DNA from: Brotonthovivens ammoniilytica
Lineage (GTDB): Bacteria > Bacillota > Clostridia > Lachnospirales > Lachnospiraceae
Length of the DNA: 64,000 bases
Reading direction: 5' to 3'
Assembly: GCF_025566885.1 (NCBI RefSeq)
Contig: NZ_JAOQJQ010000005.1
Coordinates: 1-64,000, forward strand
A model generated the notes under the pieces. It saw only the letters and a list, made by a program, of their open reading frames with translations, did not search any database and was not told where the DNA came from. Positions within the stretch are counted from its first letter, which is position 1. Each line of letters opens with the position of its first letter. Below, piece after piece: positions 8,508 to 16,559 of this stretch. The position numbers were made by a program, and so were the translations under genes.

Positions 8508-9431
8508 ATGGAATATTTAACAGTTACACAGACGGCAGAAAAATGGGGTATCTCTACCCGTCGTGTTCGTTTGCTTTGTGCCAATGGTGAAATTGACGGA
8601 GTTATCCGCAAAGGAAAATTATATATGATACCTGCAGAAACAGAAAAACCGTTAGATAAACGAAAATTGCCTAACAAAAGAAAACGCGGCAGATTTGCAG
8701 ATATACTAACTGAAATTGATATTAAAAAAGTCAAACTTGACGATATGCGTCCGCTTACTGCAGGCGAAACACAGCGTTTGCGTGATGAATTTATGGTTGA
8801 CTTCACCTATAATTCAAACGCTATTGAAGGCAACACGCTTACTTTGAAAGAGACCGCTATGGTGCTTGAAGGAATGACTATAGACCGTAAACCCTTGAAA
8901 GATCATCTTGAAGCTGTGGGACACCGTGACGCATTCCTTTATATTGAAGATATTGCACAAAACAAGACAAGATTGAGAGATACGGAAATCAAGGCGGTTC
9001 ATTCACTGGTACTAATGAATAAACCTGCAGATAAAGGAGTTTACCGCCGTATTCCTGTCATAATTGCAGGTGCATATACCGAACCGCTGCAACCAGTTCT
9101 CATTGAGCCGAAATTAACGGAGTTACTTGCCGAAAATAAAGAGCGTAAAAAAACAATGCATCCGATTGAACGCATTGCCCTTTTTCATCTCGTATTTGGA
9201 GGAATACACCCTTTTATAGACGGTAACGGCAGAACAGGTCGATTGATTTTAAATCTTGAGCTTATCCGTAACGGCTATCCCGCAATCAATGTGAAGTTTA
9301 CTGACCGTAAACGCTATTATGATGCTTTTGATGCATTTTATCGTGACGGCAAAGCAGACGATATGGTGTTACTTGTTGCAGAATATGTAAGCGAACGCCT
9401 TGACCGATATTTAGAAATTGTGAAAGAGTAA
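8508..9431 (+). CDS. Fic domain protein (class II, N-terminal inhibitory helix) with HTH
   Basis: 307 residues. The catalytic Fic loop HPFIDGNGRTGR near residue 233 is complete (His, acidic and GNGR residues all present), so AMP or other nucleotide transfer to a hydroxyl is expected. The inhibitory helix SNAIEG near residue 104 matches (S/T)xxxE(G/N), placing it in the class autoinhibited by its own N-terminus. Residues 1-50 (TVTQTAEKWGISTRRVR) form an excisionase/MerR-like helix-turn-helix. AAGGAGG stands before the ATG. It stands alone between divergent and convergent neighbours and its wording is richer in A/T third positions than the flanking genes, hinting at acquisition. Role could be stress response, toxin-like or anti-phage; targets unknown. 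Confidence 0.9.
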   Translation: MEYLTVTQTAEKWGISTRRVRLLCANGEIDGVIRKGKLYMIPAETEKPLDKRKLPNKRKRGRFADILTEIDIKKVKLDDMRPLTAGETQRLRDEFMVDFTYNSNAIEGNTLTLKETAMVLEGMTIDRKPLKDHLEAVGHRDAFLYIEDIAQNKTRLRDTEIKAVHSLVLMNKPADKGVYRRIPVIIAGAYTEPLQPVLIEPKLTELLAENKERKKTMHPIERIALFHLVFGGIHPFIDGNGRTGRLILNLELIRNGYPAINVKFTDRKRYYDAFDAFYRDGKADDMVLLVAEYVSERLDRYLEIVKE

Positions 9432-9522
9432 AATCATTAGGAGAAACAAAAGCGTGAGGACTTGCTGAATAAAATTAAGGAAATTACCTGCAATCATCAA
9501 TCCGGCTGGCTATAAAACCCAA

Positions 9523-9555
9523 GGGAGAAGCTGCTTCCTTATGCAGCCTCTCCCC
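9523..9555. terminator. Terminator hairpin between fic and hydG
   Basis: Arms GGGAGAAGCTGC (9523-9534) and GCAGCCTCTCCC (9543-9554) pair with one mismatch. On the minus strand, TTGGGTTTTATAG follows, fitting the end of hydG 32 bp after its stop; on the plus strand it would also stop fic read-through. Confidence 0.55.
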
Positions 9556-9586
9556 TGGCACATTCTTTTTTAATCAATTCTGTTTT

Positions 9587-11005
9587 TTAGAATCTGAAAT
9601 CTCTCTGTCCGTTTTCTATATCTTTTAAATGAACAAGGACTTCTTCTCTTACTTTATCACTCTTGATATTTGGAATCTGCTGGGCAATCATCTGCTCTCC
9701 CTTTTCCTTCACAGAATCATTGGCATAATCCACCAGATATTCTTTCAGAGTAATGAGGGCATTTGGCAGACAGCAGTTCTTAATTTCTCCGGCTTTTACC
9801 AGAGGCATAAAGCGGTCGCCCTGACGTCCGGCCCGGTAACAGGCTGTACAAAAAGACGGAATATGACCTACATCCAGCAGCCATTCTACAACCTCATCCA
9901 GTTCCCGGTTGTCGTTGATTTCAAACTGTGCTGAATTTTCAGTTTCTTCTCTTGCTACACTGTATCCCCCTACAGTTGTGCGGGAACCGCCGCTCATCTG
10001 GCTGATACCCACCGGCAGCAGCTTTGTACGTGTATCCTCAGACTCCCGGCTGGAAATAATAATTCCCGTATATGGAACAACAATTCGAATCAGCGCTGTG
10101 ATTTTTATAAATAATTCGTCACTGATACCGTTTTTAAACTTGGAAGAATCCACATCATCCGCATCCCGCAGCCGGGGCACACTGATGGTATGAGGTCCAA
10201 CACCGAACGCCGCCTCTAAATGCTCTGCATGCATTAAAAGACCTACAAAATCATATTTGTAAAGATTTAAACCAAATAATACTCCAAGACCTACATCATC
10301 AAGTCCGCCTTCCATGGCTCTGTCCATGGCCTCTGTATGATAAATATAATCACTTTTCGGTCCTGATGGATGGAGTTTTTCATACTGCTCCTTGTTGTAA
10401 GTCTCCTGGAACAGCGTATAGGTTCCCACCTCTGCTTCTTTTAACTTTCTGTAGTTTTCCACAGAAGTTGCCGCAATATTAATATTCACACGGCGGATAG
10501 CGCCGTTTTTATGTTTAATGGAATATATGGTTTTGATACAATCCAGTATGTATTCCATAGGATTATTTTCGGGATCCTCTCCTGCTTCCAGCACAAGACG
10601 CTTATGTCCCATATCCTGAAGGGCAATGACTTCTTTCCGAAGCTCTTCCTGGGTCAGTTTATGACGCACAATATTTTTATTCTTCTTATGATATGGACAG
10701 TATACGCAGCCGTTGACACAATAATTTGACAAATATAACGGCGCCATCATAACAATACGGTTTCCGTAAAAAGCCTCCTTAATCTCCCCGGCAGCTTCAA
10801 ATATTTTTTCTGTAACTGCAGGATCTTCATTTAACAGCAGAAGAGCCGCCTCCCGGTGGGTAAGGCCTTTTAAATTTCTTGCCTTTTCCACATACTGAAG
10901 ACAGACCTCTGTATTCTCTTTATTTGCTTCTGCCCATTCCAAAGTATCCAATATTTCCTGATGACTGATAAACTCTTCTGCTTTCATTGATTTTACATCA
11001 TACAT
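9587..11005 (-). CDS. hydG: [FeFe] hydrogenase H-cluster maturation radical SAM enzyme HydG
   Basis: 472 residues, the usual HydG length. The radical-SAM CX3CX2C motif (CVNGCVYC, near residue 96) binds the cluster that cleaves S-adenosylmethionine, and the C-terminal ThiH/HydG-type domain has CTACYRAGRQGDRFM, whose cysteines bind the second Fe-S cluster with the dangler iron. HydG converts tyrosine to CO and cyanide for the H-cluster and releases p-cresol. ACGGAGGAG precedes the ATG. It is single here: hydE, hydF and the hydrogenase are not in the window. Upstream lies an unusual 445-bp region with a structured element ending 40 nt before the start codon. Confidence 0.95.
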   Translation of the reverse strand: MYDVKSMKAEEFISHQEILDTLEWAEANKENTEVCLQYVEKARNLKGLTHREAALLLLNEDPAVTEKIFEAAGEIKEAFYGNRIVMMAPLYLSNYCVNGCVYCPYHKKNKNIVRHKLTQEELRKEVIALQDMGHKRLVLEAGEDPENNPMEYILDCIKTIYSIKHKNGAIRRVNINIAATSVENYRKLKEAEVGTYTLFQETYNKEQYEKLHPSGPKSDYIYHTEAMDRAMEGGLDDVGLGVLFGLNLYKYDFVGLLMHAEHLEAAFGVGPHTISVPRLRDADDVDSSKFKNGISDELFIKITALIRIVVPYTGIIISSRESEDTRTKLLPVGISQMSGGSRTTVGGYSVAREETENSAQFEINDNRELDEVVEWLLDVGHIPSFCTACYRAGRQGDRFMPLVKAGEIKNCCLPNALITLKEYLVDYANDSVKEKGEQMIAQQIPNIKSDKVREEVLVHLKDIENGQRDFRF

Positions 11006-11044
11006 TTTAATACTCCTCCGTAAAAATTTCTTGTCATAAAAAGA

Positions 11045-11149
11045 TTCAAGTCTCGCTCGGGTTGAGGCGCGTCAGAGGCATATTGCGTTTCCGCCCCGGC
11101 GCTTTATATTTTCCTGGAAAAAATAAACGCACCCCGGAAAAGGTGCGTT
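11045..11149 (-). repeat. Copy 1 of a dispersed terminator-hairpin-GAGCGAGACTTGAA element
   Basis: On the minus strand, in order: a terminator hairpin AACGCACC/GGTGCGTT (11142-11149 with 11126-11133, followed by TATTTTTTCC), a GC-rich segment that can pair as CGCCGGG with CCCGAGCG, and the 14-base motif GAGCGAGACTTGAA (plus-strand 11045-11058). The same three-part order occurs at 43115-43237 and 47173-47268 although the sequence between differs. Here the motif lies 40 nt upstream of the hydG start codon. Confidence 0.6.
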
Positions 11150-11331
11150 GAAATATCTATAAAATCAAAACCGCCCGCTGGCGGCCCTCTATGATTTTCT
11201 GATGTTCCTTTTTCCGTCAGGTGTCACCCTTAAAGTCAGGTATCTGTTATATTTTTTACAATCACTGTCAGCATCTGCTTTCCGCTCATGTATGTATTAA
11301 TTATAGTACAATCAATTCTGCTCAAAGTCAA
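11120..11331 (-). ncRNA. Candidate short transcription unit (small RNA or hydG leader), class unknown
   Basis: On the minus strand TTGACT (11326-11331), 17 bp, TACTAT overlapping TATAAT (11300-11308) may form a promoter, and the transcript would meet a GGGCCGCCAGCGGGCGG hairpin and then the strong terminator at 11126-11149. The roughly 180-nt RNA has no match that I can recognise among riboswitches, T-boxes, 6S or SRP RNA. A 17-codon reading frame (11236-11289, no ribosome site) is inside. It may be an independent RNA or an attenuated leader of hydG. Confidence 0.35.
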
Positions 11332-11373
11332 GAAAATTTCCCTTTAAGATCTGTTTTGGCTTCTTCATCTTTT

Positions 11374-11413
11374 ACAAAAAGAGCACATCCGATTTTTGAT
11401 CTTCCGAATGTGC
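11374..11413 (-). terminator. Terminator of the acetoin dehydrogenase operon
   Basis: On the minus strand a 10-bp stem (GCACATTCGG with TCGGATGTGC, including G-U pairs) is followed by TCTTTTTGT. It stands 38 bp beyond the E3 stop codon and ends the aco operon. Confidence 0.75.
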
Positions 11414-11450
11414 CCCATGTTTTTGTTTCAATATTTATATCGAATTATGT

Positions 11451-12968
11451 CTAACAATTAATTGCTCTGCCATACCAGGCTGCCATAAATGCTTCCGGCA
11501 CAGCTTCTGAGATGGTGGGATGAGGATGAATAGAACCTATGACTTCCTCAGCAGAAGCCTCCAGATTCATTGCTACTGAAATCTCACCGATCATATCCGT
11601 TACGTGCTTTCCATATAAATGCACCCCAAGAATTTCTCCCAGCTCCTTATCTAAAATCACCTTCACAATTCCTTCAGTATCCCCCTCAACCAAAGACTTT
11701 CCGTTGGCCATCATTGGAAATTTCCCCACACAGATATCATATCCTTTTTCTCTGGCCGCTTTTTCTGTCATACCGATGCATGCCACTTCCGGATCCAAAT
11801 AAATACAGGAAGGAATTCTGTCATAATGGACCTGCTCAGGCTTGCTTAAAATATGTGAAACAGCCGCAAATCCTTCATGGGAAGCCGTGTGAGCCAGCAT
11901 AACCTTTCCATTGACATCGCCGATAGCATAAATATGCGGAATGTTGGTCTGCATATATTCGTTGGTCTTAATTGCCTTTTTGTCAAATTCAATTCCTATG
12001 GCTTCGGCATTCAGCCCTTCTGTATTTGCTGTACGCCCTACTGCCATTAACACCACGTCTGCCTGCGAAGACCGCTCCTGCCCCTGATACTCATAAATAA
12101 CACTGTCATCTTTGACTTTCCGGACCTTTGCACCGGTATAAAATTCTACCTTCTGTTTCTCCATGCGCTTCTTTACCATTTCGGATACTTCCTCATCCAC
12201 CATAGGAAGAATATGGTCCATCAGCTCTAACACGGTTACTTTTGTATCCAGATGGGAAAATACATGAGCAAACTCAATACCGATCACTCCCCCTCCGATA
12301 ATGGCAATTGATTTCGGTATATCTTCCAGCTCCAGAGCCTCTTTGCTGGTAATAACATTTGTATTTCCTTCCAGAGGGATAAAGGGCGGCATGAATGTAA
12401 CGGAACCTGTTGCTATAATAAAATATTCTGAGGTATATGTTTTGCCGTCCACCGTAATCGTATGGGAATCCACAAAAGAGGCTCTTCCGTTAATAACTGT
12501 CACTTTATTTCCCCTAAGAAGCGCCTGCACTCCGTTTACCAGTGTTTTTACTACCGTCTCCTTCCTTTGCTGAAGCCTCTTCATATCTACAGAAACCTGC
12601 TCTTTTTGTATTCCCGTGATGGCAAAGTCCGCCGCTTCTTTGATTTCTGTATACAGATTTGCTGTGCGGATCAGCGTCTTAGTGGGGATACATCCCTCAT
12701 TTAAACATACTCCCCCAAAGGATCCTGCTTCTACAATAGCTGTCTTTTTCCCGGACTGTGCCGCTTTAATTGCAGTTTCATAACCGCCGGGACCTGCGCC
12801 GATTACCAGAACCTCAAAATCATACTCCTTCTGGTCTGCGGTATCCGTTATCTCACGGATTTCCTCTGCGTCCGACACAGGAGCTTCTAATGTCTCTGCA
12901 CCAGCCGCAGCTAATACCGCATCTGAATTTTTAAAGCCAAGTTTCGGCATACAAATTACTTCCGCCAT
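11451..12968 (-). CDS. acoL: Dihydrolipoyl dehydrogenase (E3) of the acetoin dehydrogenase complex
   Basis: 505 residues. From about residue 48 it is a normal E3: FAD-binding VIGAGPGGYETAI, redox-active disulfide CLNEGC, NAD-binding IIGGGVIGIEFAHVF, and a dimer domain with HPHPTISE near the C-terminus carrying the catalytic histidine. It reoxidises the lipoyl groups of E2 with NAD+. The first 12 residues (MAEVICMPKLGF) are identical to the start of the adjacent E2 lipoyl domain, but the rest of that domain, including the lipoylated lysine, is missing and replaced by about 35 acidic, alanine-rich residues. Some clostridial AcoL proteins carry a full N-terminal lipoyl domain, so this looks like a deletion remnant. 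It follows E2 by 15 bp and is the last gene of the operon. Confidence 0.93.
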   Translation of the reverse strand: MAEVICMPKLGFKNSDAVLAAAGAETLEAPVSDAEEIREITDTADQKEYDFEVLVIGAGPGGYETAIKAAQSGKKTAIVEAGSFGGVCLNEGCIPTKTLIRTANLYTEIKEAADFAITGIQKEQVSVDMKRLQQRKETVVKTLVNGVQALLRGNKVTVINGRASFVDSHTITVDGKTYTSEYFIIATGSVTFMPPFIPLEGNTNVITSKEALELEDIPKSIAIIGGGVIGIEFAHVFSHLDTKVTVLELMDHILPMVDEEVSEMVKKRMEKQKVEFYTGAKVRKVKDDSVIYEYQGQERSSQADVVLMAVGRTANTEGLNAEAIGIEFDKKAIKTNEYMQTNIPHIYAIGDVNGKVMLAHTASHEGFAAVSHILSKPEQVHYDRIPSCIYLDPEVACIGMTEKAAREKGYDICVGKFPMMANGKSLVEGDTEGIVKVILDKELGEILGVHLYGKHVTDMIGEISVAMNLEASAEEVIGSIHPHPTISEAVPEAFMAAWYGRAINC

Positions 12969-12983
12969 GAAATTACCCCTTTC

Positions 12984-14321
12984 CTACATCAAAATTTTTA
13001 ATGGGTTTTCCAGCAGTTCTTTCATATATTCCACAAACTGAGACGCTAAAAGTCCGTCAATCAATCTGTGATCTACCGAAAGCTGAATATTCATCATAGG
13101 ACGAATTTCTATTGTGTCTTCCCCATCTTTCTCTATTACTACCGGTGTTTTTCTAACAGAGCTTACCGACAATATCGCCGCTTCCGGCGGATTAATAATT
13201 GCGGTAAAATTGCCAATCCCAAACATTCCCAGATTTGAGATAGAGAATGTTCCGCCTGAATACTCTTCCGGCTTTAAATGCCCCTCCTTTGCCCGGTCTA
13301 CCAGATCTCTGTTTTCTTCTGAAACTTTTGTCAGAGATTTCTCCTGAACATTTTTAATTACCGGTACAATCAGTCCATTGTCTCCTGCTACCGCCACACC
13401 GATATTTGCACTTTCATAGGTAACAATATTTCCGTCAACCAAAGACGCATTAATACCCGGGAACTTTGCCAAAGCTTTAGCAGCTGCATAAACCAGCAGA
13501 TCGGAAACTGTAATTTTGCGTTCTGATACCTGGTTTATCTCTTTTCTAAACGCGGTCATATTTGTAGTATCCACTGTATCGGTAAAATACAGATGAGGGG
13601 CTGTAAACTTACTCTCCGCCAGCTTATCTCCGATAATCTTACGGACACCTTTATACGGAACAGAAGAAAGAAGCTTTTTATCCGAATCTTTCTCTGCCGG
13701 AGCCGGACTTTTTTCGGCCAATACTTTTTCAATATCAGCTTTCATTACTTTACCATTCACTCCGCTTCCAGCTGCCAGACTTAAATCTATACCTGTTTTT
13801 TCAGCCAGCTTTCTGGCAAGGGGCGATGCTTTGATATCTTTGGCGGTAATCCCGCCCGAAAAACCGGTTCCCACAATATTTTTTAAAGAATCCGGATCTA
13901 TTCCTTCCTCTTTTACAATTCTTTTTGCCTTTGGTGTCAGTTTTAAATCATTAAAATTTCCGGAAACCTTCTCTGCTTCTGCGCCGGTATTTTCTGCAGA
14001 AGGTTCTTCCTGTTCCGGTATCTGACCCGGCTGTGCTTTTTGTTCTGACTCGGCCTCCCCCAAGGCTGCATCCGGATCTTCTCCCGGCTGTCCTACCACG
14101 GCAATTGGCGTAAATACATCTGCATATTCATTTTCTTCCAGCATTGTTTTTAACAGCACACCGTCGCAGGTCGCCTCCACCGGCATGGTTGTTTTATCTG
14201 TATTAATTTCAAACAGAACTTCTCCTTTTTTTATTTCTTCTCCTGTCCGTCTGCACCAGCGGACAAGCTGTCCCTCATCCATATTAAAGCCAAGCTTTGG
14301 CATGCAAATTACTTCTGCCAT
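12984..14321 (-). CDS. acoC: Dihydrolipoamide acetyltransferase (E2) of the acetoin dehydrogenase complex
   Basis: 445 residues. Residues 1-80 form a lipoyl domain with the target lysine in INTDKTTMPVEA; an acidic Glu/Pro/Ala linker runs to about 124; two consecutive peripheral-subunit-binding segments follow (LTPKAKRIVKEEGID...GITAKDI, about 125-164, and SPLARKLAEKTGID...VMKADI, about 165-203); the acyltransferase domain has catalytic DHRLIDG near residue 420. E2 accepts the acetyl group from cleaved acetoin and passes it to CoA. The doubled binding segment is unusual, most family members having one. Start chosen at ATG behind AGGAGGAAAAACAG-type spacing. Gene order E1a-E1b-E2-E3, 19 bp after E1b. 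Confidence 0.93.
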   Translation of the reverse strand: MAEVICMPKLGFNMDEGQLVRWCRRTGEEIKKGEVLFEINTDKTTMPVEATCDGVLLKTMLEENEYADVFTPIAVVGQPGEDPDAALGEAESEQKAQPGQIPEQEEPSAENTGAEAEKVSGNFNDLKLTPKAKRIVKEEGIDPDSLKNIVGTGFSGGITAKDIKASPLARKLAEKTGIDLSLAAGSGVNGKVMKADIEKVLAEKSPAPAEKDSDKKLLSSVPYKGVRKIIGDKLAESKFTAPHLYFTDTVDTTNMTAFRKEINQVSERKITVSDLLVYAAAKALAKFPGINASLVDGNIVTYESANIGVAVAGDNGLIVPVIKNVQEKSLTKVSEENRDLVDRAKEGHLKPEEYSGGTFSISNLGMFGIGNFTAIINPPEAAILSVSSVRKTPVVIEKDGEDTIEIRPMMNIQLSVDHRLIDGLLASQFVEYMKELLENPLKILM

Positions 14322-14340
14322 CTGTTTTTCCTCCTGATTT

Positions 14341-15315
14341 TCAGATCATCTCTTTAATAGCTGCATATATTTTCTTATCATCCGGAATCAGCGGGAACTC
14401 CAGCGCCGGACTAAACGGAAGTGGTACATCTGCAGTTCCAAGCCGTTTCACCGGGGCTTCTAGATCATAAAACACATCCGGCATAATCCGCGCTGCAATC
14501 TCCCCGCTGATGCCAAAGGATTCATGTCCTTCATCCACAATCAGTAATTTTCCTGTTTTCTTCACGGATTTTATAATGGTTTCAGTATCCAGGGGCACAA
14601 TGGTTCTCAAATCAATATGATCCGCACTGATTCCTTCTTTTTGCAGCTTTTTCATGGCTTTCTCTGCTTTTATCGTCATAATAGAAGTAGTGACAACGGT
14701 AATGTCATCTCCTTCCGAAACCATTCTGGCCTTTCCAAACGGAATGGTATAATCCTCATCTTCCGGAACATCAAACTTTGTTGTATAAAGCATTTTATGC
14801 TCAAAAAACAGAACCGGATTGTTATCCCTTATTGCGGTTTTTAATAAACCCTTGGCCTCGGCTCCGGTAGAAGGGAGCACAACCTTCATGCCCGGACAGT
14901 GAGCGGCCCAGGCGTGAAAGGACTGAGAATGCTGGGCTGCTGAGGACCGCCCTCCGCCGATGGGCATGCGGATTACCATAGGCACATTTGCCTGTCCGCC
15001 GGACATATAAGTAATTTTTGCCATCTGATTACAAATCTGATCCATACAGACCATCATAAAATCTCCAAACATCAGCTCTACCACAGGGCGGAGACCTCTT
15101 AACGCAGCTCCTACCCCCATGCCGACAAATCCCTGCTCAGAAATGGGTGTATCTTTACATCTTAAATCTCCGTATTTCTCCATTAATCCTGCGGTGCATT
15201 TAAAATTACCTCCAAGAATTCCAACATCCTCTCCCATACAAAATACAGCGTCGTCACGAGCCATCTCTTCATCTAATGCTTCCAAAACAGCATCTCTATA
15301 CATTATATTTTTCAT
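14341..15315 (-). CDS. acoB: TPP-dependent acetoin (2-oxo acid type) dehydrogenase E1 beta subunit
   Basis: 324 residues, standard for E1 beta of the acetoin/pyruvate dehydrogenase family. Conserved MGEDVGILGG, SEQGFVGMGVGAALRGLRPV, FGDFMMVCMDQI and the C-terminal transketolase domain with DLRTIVPLDTETI and DEGHESFG are all present. With E1 alpha it forms the thiamine-diphosphate site that splits acetoin into acetaldehyde and an enzyme-bound acetyl unit. GGAGGG stands before the ATG and the gene lies 14 bp after E1 alpha. Sequence alone does not fully separate acetoin from branched-chain or pyruvate dehydrogenases; the adjoining AcoR-type activator and sigma-54 promoter favour acetoin. Confidence 0.88.
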   Translation of the reverse strand: MKNIMYRDAVLEALDEEMARDDAVFCMGEDVGILGGNFKCTAGLMEKYGDLRCKDTPISEQGFVGMGVGAALRGLRPVVELMFGDFMMVCMDQICNQMAKITYMSGGQANVPMVIRMPIGGGRSSAAQHSQSFHAWAAHCPGMKVVLPSTGAEAKGLLKTAIRDNNPVLFFEHKMLYTTKFDVPEDEDYTIPFGKARMVSEGDDITVVTTSIMTIKAEKAMKKLQKEGISADHIDLRTIVPLDTETIIKSVKKTGKLLIVDEGHESFGISGEIAARIMPDVFYDLEAPVKRLGTADVPLPFSPALEFPLIPDDKKIYAAIKEMI

Positions 15316-15329
15316 TATTTTCCCTCCTA

Positions 15330-16307
15330 TCAGTCAACAAAAACATCTGTGTATGCTTCCGCCATATCCGGATACGGACTCTCCTCAGCAAATCTGCAGG
15401 CTTCCTGAATTTCCTTTTCTACCTCTTCTGCGATCTCATCCATCTCCTGCTGTGTCAAAATTCCCAGTTCTTTCAAGCGGCCCAAAGGCTCTTTTTCTTT
15501 CCACTCTGCAACTTCCTCATCAGGACGGTACACCCCGGGATCTCCTACATGATGTCCCTGCCAGCGGTAAGTCATGCACTCTATAATTGTCGGGCCCTCT
15601 CCCCTCCGGGCTTTTTCCACTGCTTTTACAGCCTCTTCATAAACCTGAAATACATCATTTCCGTCAATGGTGATTCCCTCAATTCCATAACCTGCCGCAC
15701 GCTTTGCAATATGATGCTCCTTTGTCACTCTTCGGATATCTACTGAAATTCCATACAAATTATTTTCCACTATGTAAACAATAGGAAGATTCCAGGCGGC
15801 CGCCATATTAATGCTCTCATGGAAAGTTCCCTCATTGGCTGCCGAATCTCCGAAAAAGCATACGGTCACTTCATCAGTGCCTTTATAAAGGGATGCATAG
15901 GCAGAGCCTGTGGCTATGGGAATCTCTCCCCCAACAATTCCGTTGGCGCCCAAGATACCTTTATCCATGGCCATAATATGCATAGAGCCGCCTTTTCCTT
16001 TGGAGTAGCCTGCTTCCTTTCCCAGAATCTCTGCCATCATACGGTTTAAATCCGCCCCTCTGGCTACCAGATGGCCATGGCCTCTGTGGGTGCTGCCGAT
16101 AAAATCTCTTTCTTCCAGGGCACCGCAGACCCCTGCCGCAACTGCCTCCTCTCCCAGATATAAATGTGCCAGCCCCGGCATTAGTCCCCGCTTGTAAAAC
16201 TCAAAAACCTCTTCCTCAAATCTTCTGGTTCGATACATAATCGTATAGAACTCTTTCGCTTTTTCTTTTTTCTGCTGCTTTGTCATAGTCTCCATCCTTT
16301 CTTCCAA
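15330..16307 (-). CDS. acoA: TPP-dependent acetoin (2-oxo acid type) dehydrogenase E1 alpha subunit
   Basis: 325 residues. The thiamine-diphosphate motif runs from GDSAANEGTFHE to VENN, in the usual place, and HRGHGHLVARG and YRWQGHHVGDPG are characteristic for E1 alpha. The longest frame starts with TTG at 16307 preceded by GGAGAG at good distance; ATGs at 16295 and 16286 are possible alternatives. First gene of the operon, it is preceded by a near-perfect sigma-54 promoter at 16349-16364 and a cluster of TGTCACA-type inverted repeats, so transcription should depend on the AcoR-type activator encoded at 17281. The complex works in the cytoplasm and yields acetyl-CoA, NADH and acetaldehyde. 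Confidence 0.9.
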   Translation of the reverse strand: MEERMETMTKQQKKEKAKEFYTIMYRTRRFEEEVFEFYKRGLMPGLAHLYLGEEAVAAGVCGALEERDFIGSTHRGHGHLVARGADLNRMMAEILGKEAGYSKGKGGSMHIMAMDKGILGANGIVGGEIPIATGSAYASLYKGTDEVTVCFFGDSAANEGTFHESINMAAAWNLPIVYIVENNLYGISVDIRRVTKEHHIAKRAAGYGIEGITIDGNDVFQVYEEAVKAVEKARRGEGPTIIECMTYRWQGHHVGDPGVYRPDEEVAEWKEKEPLGRLKELGILTQQEMDEIAEEVEKEIQEACRFAEESPYPDMAEAYTDVFVD

Positions 16308-16348
16308 AAATACTCTCCTGTAATCTTTTTCAGATTGCCTTATTATTC

Positions 16349-16364
16349 AGCAAGTCCCGTGCCA
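16349..16364 (-). promoter_or_regulatory. Sigma-54 promoter of the aco operon
   Basis: TGGCACGGGACTTGCT on the minus strand matches the -24/-12 consensus TGGCACG-N4-TTGCW at every conserved position. It lies about 42 bp upstream of the E1 alpha start. Confidence 0.92.
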
Positions 16365-16461
16365 GTTTTCTTACTATTCCTGCTTTTAAGAAATCTTCAA
16401 AAAAAGACCGTAAAACCAACATATTTCAAAAATCAGGGAATTATCACACGGTGTGCCTCCC

Positions 16462-16545
16462 TGACACATTCTGAATTTATGTGTCATTCTGTCCCAGATG
16501 TAACAAAATGTCACACCTTTATGTCACACATACATGTGATGTAAC
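16462..16545. promoter_or_regulatory. Enhancer-type upstream activating sites for AcoR
   Basis: Several inverted or repeated TGTSACA motifs: TGACACAT (16462-16469) with ATGTGTCA (16479-16486), TGTAACA (16499-16505) with TGTCACA (16509-16515), TGTCACA (16522-16528), and TCACA/TGTGA arms at 16524-16539. They lie roughly 100-200 bp upstream of the sigma-54 promoter, the usual enhancer distance for a bacterial enhancer-binding protein. A perfect palindrome of the same type precedes the lipoate ligase gene. Confidence 0.65.
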
Positions 16546-16559
16546 TTCTTATCTGCACA

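Noticed and set aside
11236..11289. 17-codon ORF upstream of hydG as a leader peptide
   Set aside because: No ribosome site and no run of a single amino acid that would fit attenuation.
11120..11331. Known riboswitch, 6S, SRP RNA or T-box
   Set aside because: Conserved cores of these classes (for example GGGTGGNACC of T-boxes or the SRP GGAAGCAGC box) are not present as far as I can read.
12933..12968. Assembly or frameshift error in E3 N-terminus
   Set aside because: The frame is open and uninterrupted through the stub and linker, with a ribosome site, so a real deletion is simpler, though resequencing would settle it.
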